Positions 46,463-56,830 of a DNA stretch of 64,000 nucleotides are shown one piece after another. The notes under the pieces were generated by a model. That model was given only the letters and a program-made list of their open reading frames with translations, was not told the origin of the DNA and ran no database searches. This DNA is from Sphaerosporella brunnea (taxonomy: Eukaryota > Ascomycota > Pezizomycetes > Pezizales > Pyronemataceae), in contig VXIS01000277.1 in the NCBI GenBank assembly GCA_008704415.1, forward strand, positions 1 through 64,000. The letters run 5' to 3'. Position 1 is the first letter of the stretch, and each line of letters starts with the position of its first letter. Made by a program: the position numbers and the translations under genes.

Positions 46463-46990
46463 CTATTCGCCGGGGTGGGCTCGTCCTGCATGGTAATGGT
46501 TGGCGGGCCCACTACGTCCTGCATGGTAATGGTTGGCGGGCCCACTACGTCCTCCGGGGTGATCGGCGTAAAGCTTGCGTAGACCGAGTGCTTTGACCTT
46601 TACCGGATGGTTTAGGCGGACCGATATCTGCAAAAAAAACACAAGATAATAGTCCGCCGTTTTGCTGTAAAAGAAGGAATCGACAGCCGGCAGGTTTTGA
46701 TTTGTCTGCTTGAGGTAAACCGCTTCGAACTCAGGTTTAACCTTCGGAGATCCTTCCTTGAAACTACAACACAAAAGCCGAGACTGCGAACCGACGGGAA
46801 AAGTAGTGGAGCCGTGTGTTTCTTGGAGCGTTGGACCAGCATCAAATGTCCACATATGTCCCTCCCCCGCCCACCAGGATGTGTTTTTTTTATCGTCTGC
46901 GTGGTGGTGTGAAAGTGAAAACCAGTGGTTTCGTGCGTCTTGGACCAACATCAGACATCGCCTCGGCATCAGTTGTTTTTCCTTAGCCAA
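46463..46990 (-). pseudogene. Crinkler/RHS-like C-terminal fragment
   Basis: The minus-strand frame contains YLKQTNQNLPAVDSFFYSK, then LVFFLQISVRLNHPVKVKAL. This order (polar N-x-P-x-V/I-D-S, a strand, F-L-Q-hydrophobic-T/S-V, then H-P-V/I-K) is typical of the C-terminal nuclease-like region shared by Crinkler effectors and RHS proteins, thought to have a restriction-endonuclease-like fold. The frame then runs into a 33-bp tandem duplication (46482-46547), which translates as a repeated GPANHYHAGRS segment and destroys the natural C-terminus. Upstream frames are broken, so the gene is degenerate. In fungi such genes occur as fast-evolving, often pseudogenised families. Confidence 0.5.
46482..46547 (+). 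repeat. Two 33-bp tandem units
   Basis: Units at 46482 and 46515 (CGTCCTGCATGGTAATGGTT then GGCGGGCCCACTA) are identical. They fall at the end of the Crinkler-like fragment, and their length keeps its frame. Confidence 0.95.
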
Positions 46991-47058
46991 GTCGCATGAA
47001 GGTGGTTCCTCCGGGTTCCTGGTTTCACCTAGGGCTCGTGTGCGTTGGGTCTTAACCT

Positions 47059-47118
47059 TTTGCTGTGCGGTATAACCGTTTGCTGTGCGGTATAACCTTT
47101 TGCTGTGCGGTATAACCG
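47059..47118 (+). repeat. Three 20-bp tandem units
   Basis: TTTGCTGTGCGGTATAACC plus one variable base, repeated three times. A minus-strand frame crosses them (about 47226-47029). Confidence 0.95.
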
Positions 47119-49251
47119 GCTTGACTTAGCAGTCTTCTTCGACTTTTGATGGGCGGACTTCGCCGTCCACAGATTCCACTTCGCCCAGGAGTGCGGCATA
47201 TAATCTTTCCGTACATCTATGGCCAAAGACGGTCTGTCTTCGCTAATACGGGTCTAGTTCTCCCAGCTAAGCACCCACGTCTGGAGTTGGTTGAGTGCGC
47301 AGACACCGCACTTCTTCTTCTTTGGCAATGCGCTGTCAATTTCCCGCGGCGCGGCGGTTACTGATCATCCCCAGCGCGCCAGACACCAACAGCGGCGTCT
47401 CCATGCTGTTTTATCGTTGAACCACGGTAGGGGAAATTTGATGCTGAAACAGACAGTCTGCGGATCGTGCTTCTTCTTTGGCAGCTGAACGCTGAAGTCG
47501 GCCGAAGTCTTATAAAACTTCTTGGCCTCCACCATCGCAGCTTCCGACGCAACCGACTTCTCCGTAGTAATTTTTGCTGTGAAATTTGTCGTATAAGTCA
47601 CCCATTGCGCCAGCCCAAGGACAGCCTTTGTCCACTTGCTTTTTCCTCACCGGAGTGCTCGATACACTCTACCATGTGTGGAATTGCGTTTCCGTGAGGA
47701 TGGTTGTCACCGTCTTTGAGGCTGGCCGTTCTCGTAAATTGTTCCGCAACCCCTTCCGCGATGGGACATCCATACCCGCACCCCAGGATGGTCAGGTAAA
47801 AGCCAAATGGCTGGTCTACGGCGTCCTTTGTGCGGCTCGCAGTGAAACAAAATGGAAGCCCACGGATTATCGTCGAAGAGCTGCAAAGATAATACCTTGT
47901 ATAGGGCTAGAGGGTATCGTTGTTCAGAAGCGCCTTCACGCTAGCATCATCGGCCCAATTTTCTACTTCGCCGGCGTTCTTATTCCCTGTGGTTCTGGCC
48001 TCTGTGATAGATTAGGCACTCGAAGCTCAAAGCGTGGATGAATGTGTCTAAAACATACCTGGAACCTTCTTGCTGCCCTTCTTTGCACTTTTTTTGCTGT
48101 CCATATGATGGCCAGCCAGTCTTTTATTTCTGACCCACGTGTTGGTTGCAAAGATGGACGAGTTTTTATAATGCGAGTCGGGCGTCGGACGGAAATAGGT
48201 CATCCAGTTCTCCTTGGTGAGCGCGAATGGGACATGAGCGAGCGTGCTGGCCCATAGCTGTCGCCTCCTCTCGTAGGAAAACCGGTTGTCGGACCTTTTC
48301 TACGAATTGCTTCAATACTGCCGAATTGTTTCCCTGGGCGCGTTCCTCTTCATCAACGGTTTTCCGCACAATGGCGTCAAAATTGCTTTTCGAAATGTTT
48401 CGTTGTTTGATGCGTTTCGGAATTGAGGGAAATCTGGTCGCCGGTGGCTGGTATCATCATGCGAAGCCATGAGGGAGAGCAGACTGGCCAATGCGACCAA
48501 TCGCGTGACCGTAGCATGCTAGCGCTTGACCATCCCCGGGCGATATTGACACTCTTGCCCGTCTGATTGTGGGCTGAGAAGCCTTTCTGAGTGTCTTCAT
48601 CTGAAAGATCCGTTCACGATACCTGGGCAAGGATTCGAACGTTTCTTCGAAGACATCGCTCACAGTGAGGTGATCCAGCGCGCGTTTTTCGCACGCGAAG
48701 AGCAGGAAGGAGCGCACATCCTGCTGGTGATAATAGGTATCAACCGGAACTCCTCCATCTTGCTGTGGTGAAGCTCCTGGTGGCTCACAGCCCGCGTTTT
48801 TCGCACGCGAAGAGCAGGAGGGAGCGCACATCAAACCCGCCCTGCTGGTGATAATAGGCGTCCTCCATCTTGCTGTGGTGAAGCTCGTGGTGGCTCACTG
48901 AGGGCAACATTGCAAACCCCGGGTCAACTATGCAAGTTTTGTAATCTTGCTGTAAGACGGCGATGTTGCCGTCGCCGTCGACCTTGGTGCTGGTTAAAGA
49001 GTTTCTGAGTTCCTTTCCAGCGTTGCTGCGCTGTGAATGAGGGTGTCATCAGAATTACTATTCCATTCTTCTCGCGTTTGCAAAACAGCCGGGGAACTGA
49101 AGGGAGTCGCAGCAGCGAAGTGCGTCAGATGCAAAGCAGCAATGACGGAAAACACTGCGAAAAGGAACGCATACCTCCTGGCTGTGGACAGACCCGAAAA
49201 AAGACGGTAATCCACTTGTCTAGTGTTCTTCTCTCTTGAAACTTTGTCCAC
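47119..49251 (-). pseudogene. Degenerate upstream part of the minus-strand locus
   Basis: Several minus-strand segments look protein-like but lie in different frames. One is EKSVASEAAMVEAKKFYKTS (about 47560-47500). One is RKTVDEEERAQGNNSAVLKQ (48366-48307). One is FEETFESLPRYRERIFQMKT (about 48650-48590). At about 48985-48800 a frame reads STKVDGDGNIAVLQQDYKTC and later HHELHHSKMEDAYYHQQ. The first frame (49251-48994) carries a hydrophobic, signal-like stretch (FLFAVFSVIAALHLT). Frameshifts, stops and tandem duplications separate them. They may be the 5' part of the Crinkler/RHS-like gene ending at 46463, or an unrelated dead gene. I do not recognise the N-terminal region. Confidence 0.3.
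48681..48902 (+). repeat. Tandem duplication, 112 bp twice
   Basis: Units at 48681-48792 and 48793-48902 start CGCGTTTTTCGCACGCGAAG and end GGTGGCTCAC. They differ by small indels (a TATCAACCGGAA-type block only in the first, AAACCCGCC only in the second), so they break any minus-strand frame. The start itself is a short palindrome (GCGTTTTTCGCACGC). Confidence 0.9.
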
Positions 49252-51062
49252 CGCCGATCATCTTCGGTTGGCAACGTTGCAACACTGTGCCAAATTTTCT
49301 CTCCTTGAGCTTCCCCATCCCGCAGCTCAAATACACTCTGTTACCCTCGAGACCATAGTTTTCCCTGCCGCAAACCTCCAGGCGAGGGGAGCCAATGGCT
49401 TCGTATGATCTGGAGCAGCGAAATCGGAAAGAAAATACAGTACCGAAGGCGCCGGTGTTGTCATTGTGACATTGGTGGTGGTGGTGGCGGGGAATAACCG
49501 TGATGGCTAAGGAAGAAGAGAGGAGGAAGCTTGGGGGTTCCACATAACATCCCACTAGGAGGGGCAAGGGGTGGGAACGCCATGGCTATTCCCCCACATG
49601 TTGAACGTCCGTCGCCGAGCCTCCTCTCCTGGATTTTTTTCCACTTAATTGACAGTACGGTCAAAGCTGTATGGCTGTTGTGGCGGTATCCGTCAAATGG
49701 TGGGTGAATTGATGTATGTTGTGTGGAACATGCCGGCAATATATATTGCTTCCGGCGGTGGCGCCCCCACAGACAAGATTTTCTCGTTGTAATAAATACA
49801 CAGGAAGAAAGATCTCATCCTTTGACAAGAACAACTATTGCATTGAGAGCCTTATGCCGTGCTCTCGCTTTTTGTTGAAATCGGGTGGCCTCTAGGTGGT
49901 GTCCGCTCACTGTGGAGGCTGCGTTGCTGCCTTTTGGCCAACACCTCGAAGCTTTCATTCACGCCTCCCTCTCTACCCCCAAGTTTTTCAACCTTCACAA
50001 CCATATCAAGCCAGAATGCCAACAGGCACAACAATCGACGCGCTCCCTTTCTTTCCAGTTTTAATTGCTTCACGCATTCAGAGAGTATTCACATGGCGTC
50101 CCACAACGGCAATACACGAAGGGAAAATCTTGAAGCCTAACGCTGCGAACGTTTGCACCAGCAACACTCCGCCAACCGCCATGATTGATCCCCCTCCAAG
50201 ATGACTGGCTAGGAGTAACCGGCGAGGATCTATCCTCAACTGGTGAACAACGATAGAAGTGCAGTGCCAGAGTCGCAGAATCGCAACAGCCAAGCAGCGA
50301 ATTCAGGGAGTACAGCCATCCCCATCAGCAATGCACCAGCCGTTAGAAACACTCCCCACACTACCGTATTCAGCCGTGGTAAACGGCTACACGGACCTGC
50401 AACGGCGCAAAGGCACAGCCAGTAAGGCAATAAAGGTGACTATACTGCAACCACTGTGTGTACGATCACCCCTCATTCGCCCTCCGGTCATATGCCGTTC
50501 ACCACGAGGGCGAGCAATTAGATCGCCGGGCAAAACCACCATGGTATACCATCACCAAGTCATTCTGGTCGGTGAAAGGAATCTAACAGTTCATCACGCA
50601 GTCGCCTTTCAGCCCGACACTGTATCGATACTCCCACTTTAAAGACGATGAACCGCCATTGCGCCCGACCCTTCGACAAACCTCCTTTTACTATATCAGT
50701 ATCAGCCAGATGGGCCTTGTGAAGAAGGGAATGTGGCGACGATGTGGAGCCCAACGCACCACTGTTCTCCGCCCGCCCTCGATGACCTGTTACCTGCCTA
50801 CAACGAGAACACTCCCACCAACACATCCGGGTAGTACTTGCATATCCAGCCTCCGATAAACATCCTTCCGGGCCCATTCACAGCCAACAGGGCATTGAGA
50901 GGAAAGGAACGAGTTTTCACCGATAGAACATTGGGAGTTCTTCGAGTGCCAGTTGACGGTAAACGTGTTGATAATAGGTAAATTCTGTTCATTTTCTATC
51001 CATTAATGCCAAGTTGACCGGTTTTATAGCAACACGGCCCGCCTTGACGTTGATTCGCATTT
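49252..51062. other. Gene-free stretch
   Basis: No gene, RNA or clear repeat is supportable. Open frames are up to about 127 residues with no motif. Confidence 0.4.
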
Positions 51063-51488
51063 CCACCGACAAGGAAATTGTTGTTTTTCGCCGCGAGGTG
51101 GAAAACTCAAACAGAGCATACTTTGCCGGTCCGTCAGCTTTCCACCCAATTCAGCGGGGTGGCGTTTGAACCGGACAGCCCTTGGAGCGGTGGAAAAATA
51201 CCAAGACGATAAAAGCGAACCACAAGTAGTCGGTTTCAGTACCGACGACACTATGGATTCCCAAGGTTTCCCATTTCCACCGACAAGGAAATTGTCGTTT
51301 TTCGCCACGAGGTGGAAAACTCCGACAGAGCATACTTTGCCGGTCCGTCAGCTCTCCACCCAATTCAGCGGGGTGGCGTTTGAACCGGACAGCCCTTGCA
51401 GCGGTGGAAAAATACCAAGACGATAAAAGCGAACCACAAGTAGTCGGTTTCAGAACCGACGACACCATGGGTTCCCAAGGTTTCTGCT
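51063..51488 (+). repeat. Tandem duplication, 214 bp twice
   Basis: Copies at 51063-51276 and 51277-51488 start CCACCGACAAGGAAATTG. They differ at about a dozen positions. The period is not a multiple of three, so the frames through them (for example KYQDDKSEPQVVGF) are interrupted. Confidence 0.95.
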
Positions 51489-51599
51489 TGCCGCTTCATC
51501 TGCACCTTTTTTCATATCCCACCCGTGGATACGCCACGCACGTTTTCCTCTGCAAGCCACTGCTTGACCGAGCGACGAAGAGCAACGCGCACGACTTTG

Positions 51600-53583
51600 C
51601 TGCCTTCACATCCCCCAATCACCCGCCATTGGCGAAGGTTGGTATCAACCAGTGTGAATGGCCAGTTGTTCAACGGCCATCTAGGATCTGTCCTTTCAGT
51701 ATCCAGATCGATTTGAACACCAGTCATGTCGCCTGTTTGCGAATTTTTCCAGGTATCCTGCCGCAGACGGTGTGCACGCGTTGACCTGTCCTGTTTACCC
51801 GCTCTCCAGAGGGCTGTTGTTCAAGTTGGTGGTCTTGCACGGTTTTGCTGCCATTACATCCCCCAATCACCCGCCATTGGCGAAGGCTGGTATATCAACC
51901 AGTGTGGACTGGCCTGTTGTCCAACGGCCACCTAGGATCTCTCTTTTCAGATCCAGATCGATTTGAACACCAGCCATGTCGCCTGTTTGCGAGATTTTCC
52001 AGGTATCCTGCCGCAGATGGTTTGCAGGCGTTGACCTGTACATGTTCACCCGCTCTCCGGGTGGCTGTTGTTGAAATTGATGGTTTTGCACGACTTTGCT
52101 GCCTTCACATCCGCCATTGGCGAAGACTGGTACCTCAACCAGTGTGGATTGGGCGGTTGTCCAACGGCCATCTAGGATCTCTCCTTTCAGATCCAGATCG
52201 ATTTGAACACCAGCCATGTCGCCTGTTTACGAATTTTTCCAGGTATTCTGCCGCAGATGGTGTGCAGGCGTTGACCTGTACATGTTCACCCGCTCTCCGG
52301 AGGGCTTTTGTTCAATTGATGGTTTTGCACGACTTTGCTGCCTTCACATCCCCAATCACCCGCCATTGGCGACGGCTGGTATCAACCAGTGTGAATTGGC
52401 ATGTCGTTCAACGGCCATCTAGGATATCTCCTTGGAGTATCCAGATCGGTTTGAACACATGTCGCCTGTTTACGAATTTTTCCATGGTTCAAGTTGATGG
52501 TTTTGCACGACTTTGCTGCCTTCACATCCCCAATCACCCGCCATTGGCGAAGGCTGGTATCTCCACCAGCGTGAGTTGGCCTGTTGTTCAACGGCCATCT
52601 AGGATATCTCCTTTGAGTATCCAGATCGTTTTGAACACATGTCGCCTGTTTACGAATTTTTCCATGGTTAAAGTTGATGGTTTTGCACGACTATGCTGCC
52701 TTCACATCCCCCAATCACCCGCCATTGGCGAAGGTTGGTATCAACCAGTGTGAATTGGCCTGTTCAACGGCCATCTAGGATCTCTCCTTTCAGATCCAGA
52801 TCGAAGTTGAACACAAGTCATGTAGCCTGTTTACGAATTTTTCCAGATATCCTTCCGCAGACTGTGTGCAGGCGGTGACCTGTAAATGTTCACCCGCTCT
52901 CCGGAGGCTGGTTGTTCAAGTTGATGGTTTTGCACGGTTTTGCTGCCTTCACACCCCCCAATCAGCCGCCATTGGCGACGGCTGGTATCAACCAGTGTGA
53001 ATTGGCATGTCGTTCAACGGCCATCTAGGATATCTCCTTGGAGTATCCAGATCGGTTTGAACACATGTCGCCTGTTTACGAATTTTTCCATGGTTCAAGT
53101 TGATGGTTTTGCACGACTTTGCTGCCTTCACATCCCCAATCACCCGCCATTGGCGAAGGCTGGTATCTCCACCAGCGTGAGTTGGCCTGTTGTTCAACGG
53201 CCATCTAGGATATCTCCTTTGAGTATCCAAATCGGTTTGAACACCAGCCATGTCGCCTGTTTGCGAGTCTGCCGCAGATGGTGTGCAGGCGTTGACCTGT
53301 ACTTGTTCACCCGGTCTCCGGAGGGCTGTTTTTCAAGTTGATGGTTTTGCACGACTTTGCTGCCGTCACATCCCCCAATCACCCGCCATTGGCGAAGGTT
53401 GGTATCAACCAGTGTGAATTGGCCTGTTCAACGGCCATCTAGGATCTCTCCTTTGAGTATCCAGATCGGTTTGAACACCAGTCATGTCGTCTGTTTACGA
53501 ATTTTTCAGGTATCCTGCCGCAGATGGTGTGCAGGCGTTGACCTGCACATGTTCACCCGCTCTCCGGAGGGCTTGATGGTTTT
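51600..53583 (+). repeat. Satellite-like array, nine units of 178-249 bp
   Basis: The anchor CCGCCATTGG occurs at 51623, 51871, 52111, 52360, 52539, 52720, 52966, 53144 and 53383. Spacings are 248, 240, 249, 179, 181, 246, 178 and 239. Long units contain a CCTGCCGCAGAYGGTGTGC and CCGCTCTCCGG block that short units lack. The segment from about 52375 to 52622 is almost identical to 52980-53227, so a two-unit block was recently copied. A 302-residue plus-strand frame (51845-52753) and minus-strand frames run through units, but unit lengths shift frame, so coding is unlikely. Confidence 0.95.
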
Positions 53584-55280
53584 GTGGGCCGTCATTCTGG
53601 AACTACCAATGCTGGCTTATCGGACAGAATCCCAACAACGAAGGAACGCACGTGCAGCATTGCGCAAAGCTGGCTCAATAACGATTGCGTTATGAAGGTA
53701 CTGTGGTCTTTCCAAGAATGATGTCGCGTTTTCATCAGCGCGCACTGCATTCAACAATCAGACGTCGGCCAGCGCAACCCCTCCACCAAGGCGAGCTTAC
53801 CGCAGTTCCAACAAGGGTTTACACCAACCGGTATACTAAGGCCAACTCGGAGACGATCAATCTATCGCGAGGATCCACCTCATGCGCGACTTTGTAGTTG
53901 GTTCTGCCTCCGATTCGAAGGCTAATCGGGAGGTGGAACACAATTCGTAGCTAGGAAAGATGTTTGGCGCTGGTTGCGGACTTGATTTTGACAACCGCAT
54001 GTCAGCAGAACGAAGAGACTCGGATTTGGTCCCCGGATACAGAACAGCACGCTCATTCTTCCGCCGCTTTACCCGGCATGGTAACAACCCAAACCGAGGG
54101 AAGGTGAGCTGAGCCCAGCTTCCCTCTTGCTCGTCCACCTACCCCACCCCTCTTGCTCGTCCACCTACCCCACCAGGAAGAGCGCGTGGAGGTGACTATT
54201 TATTTCACGAAGGTACAGAGCGCACACCCACCATATGGGTCAATCTGCCGCCGGCAGAGCCGATTATCGCTCCTCTTCCTCGCCATCCTACCCCACCAGG
54301 ATGAGCGAGTGCAATCTCCACCAGGCCTATCCGGCCTGCAATCCACGAACCGACATCAGCCATTGCGGCTCACGAAAAACAACTGGGACGAAATCCACTG
54401 TCCCACTCTATGGTCGCGTCTCCTATGTAGCCGGGTCGCCATCGGAGTGGTTCCAACAATTGTTGCTATGGTTGATTATGCTCGGCACATATGGTGTTTC
54501 TGCGTTCGGGTCGATAGGAGACGCCATCAGCGGCCGCAAGACGGAGTACCAGGCAAACACGCTCGGCAACGGTTGTAGAAGGAGAATGAGATCGAGAAGG
54601 AGAAGGAGAAGCTGGGCGCCAACGCTGGGAGTTTTAGAGATTTCAGCTTTGTTCGTCATCCTTCCCTGTTGCAACATACCACCAACAGCCCAAGTCGCCG
54701 AGCGCTTCATCTCTCGGCCGGTGGTGCTTGGGAATTTGACAGAACCCGATGAAAATAGGTTGCATATAGCGGCTTCAATGACTGAGGTACCGCGTTCCGC
54801 GCTCTTACAGTAGACGCGGGTGCGCGGAGCACTGTTTGATAAGGCCTCGCAATCTGATCAAACCCGACGGAAGATGCTGCCGACCGCGATTCCAATTACT
54901 CAAGTGCTGGGGTTCAATACTTGGCAATATTTGGTGAGACAGAGATCTGCAGTTGAAGGCCGAAGTCAATGGTTGTGTTTTGAGCACGGAATACCATCGA
55001 AAAGGGAAGTTGAAAGCTCAACCGGCCACCCACCATTATGGCCATACTGGAATGTTTCCAAAAGTTATTAACCTGCATGGTTTTCAAAGCCACGAGAAGA
55101 AACCCCGGGGTATGCGGGTCGGGAGAGGGCTGTTTTTTCCAACGCTTATGGGGTTCAACCAAGAGAGCCACAAGATGGAGATCCATGAGAAATTGGGGGG
55201 GGGGGGGTTCTCATGGCTTCTATCGCAGAGCTTGGACCAACGAACAGGATGCTGCCTGGACAAATTGTCCTAAGAACAGA
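53584..55280. other. Gene-free stretch
   Basis: No gene is supportable. Two copies of a 26-bp unit (CCTCTTGCTCGTCCACCTAC..) lie at 54123-54174. A 192-residue frame (54235-54813) has no recognisable motif, and neighbouring frames are also open. A G-run sits at 55196-55207. Confidence 0.4.
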
Positions 55281-55382
55281 CGCACATGCGGCCCAAGATA
55301 GAGAAACTTGGGTACGCACATGCGGCCCAAGATAGAGAAACTTGGGTACGCACATGCGGCCCAAGATAGAAAATACTTGGGT
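55281..55382 (+). repeat. Tandem repeat, three units of 34 bp
   Basis: Units start CGCACATGCGGCCCAAGATA at 55281, 55315 and 55349. The third differs near its end (AAAATACTTGGG). Confidence 0.95.
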
Positions 55383-56830
55383 GTGGTAATAAACCGAACT
55401 TCTGTGGTATTGATGTTTAATTTTCGGGGTTAAAGAACGTTTTAGGGGCGATGTTTTTCAATCTTTTGCAGTTAATTAATAGCTGGTTATTGTTAGTTGT
55501 GCTACGAGTGAAGTAATTTCTATTGTCTGGACAGTCCCCGAAGAAAGCATTGGGGTAATATCCATAGCTATATAGTGTGCTACGTATACCAGATCATGAG
55601 AGAACATGACGGAAGCACCCATTTGAGTGATTAGTGATGCGTGCATCCACTAAATACGAGTCGTTAATGGCCGCAACAAATCATGGCGATGCGCTTGCGG
55701 TATGGAATGACTGTTTGCGACAGAAATTTATTGATTGTGCGCCGTTCAAAGTGCATTTTGACTGCCGGTACTGCCGAAATCGCCGCATTATGTCCTGTAT
55801 TTCGTGCTCGAGTACCACTGCTTGTCTGTGGTATACAAAACTGCCATACGAAAAATTTGACCGTCATAGTAAGGGATTTTATCCCGTTGATCAGAAGTGA
55901 GCAAGATATGGCCGCCAAACCGAGAGAATCTTAACGTGAAGTCGGCATAACTTGAATAAAGGCTAGCTGTCGGTTTTAGTGAGAGGAGTGGTCGGGTGAG
56001 GTCGTCCCTGGTAACACCATAGCCCCATCTCAAACGGCAAGGCGCGGGAATTGTGGCAAATCAAAAATCATGTCGAACAGCGTTGTTTTGGCCGAGATAA
56101 GGGGGTGGTGTCGAGATTTGCGGCGCAGGTTCCGGGAGAGGGGATTTGGCGCTTGAACAACCGCTTGGGGATGGTTAGAATGAGCAAAAACTTCCAGTTA
56201 TCACAAAATTGTATATACACTGTCCTTTGATTGAAGAAAATTGGGACGCATTGGCCTTCTTATGGCCCGACGGAACAACCTTGTGTGTTCACATGATATC
56301 ACTCGTGCCGAGCCCTGCGGGACACAAACCAAATCCGAGAACACAAAAAGGTGATTTTCTCACCGGACCAGGCTCCGTTGTCACCCGTGACGCCCGAGCC
56401 TTTTCTCGGTACAGAGTCTCCTAGCTAGGTGCACACATGATTATAAAACGAGGCTTTTGCTCCTTCTATCTGGTTGGGTCATACCGCAATAAAAATACAT
56501 CTTATCTCTCTGTTGGTTTTCTGCAACGTAGAGCCTCTTGTATGGGTGGCATTACCAGAGTCATGATATTACACAGACGCAGCTCAAGCGCTGTTACCTA
56601 CAAGTGGATTGCATTGATCGGTCTATGTTTGCAGTTCATTTGCATTGCCCAGTTCGTAACAACGTCAGTGAGCATTCATTATTGAAGACGATTGATTTTG
56701 TGCCAGGAATTACACGCGGTTAAAACCAAAACATCAGAGTTGCCATACAGCCTTGACAACCTCTGCGAGAAAGAAGGAACAAAGAAAATTCCCCAGCACT
56801 ATAACAGAGCATGCCATAGGAACGGTGGTT
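55383..56830. other. Gene-free stretch
   Basis: AT-richer DNA with no supportable gene. The last 150 bases would hold the 3' untranslated end of the minus-strand DUF3433 gene. I see no clear AATAAA there. Confidence 0.4.

Noticed and set aside
51845..52753. 302-residue plus-strand frame through the tandem array
   Set aside because: It exists because repeated units lack stops in that frame; other unit lengths break it and the peptide changes frame between units.
54235..54813. 192-residue plus-strand frame
   Set aside because: No motif, and a second long frame overlaps it; likely chance.
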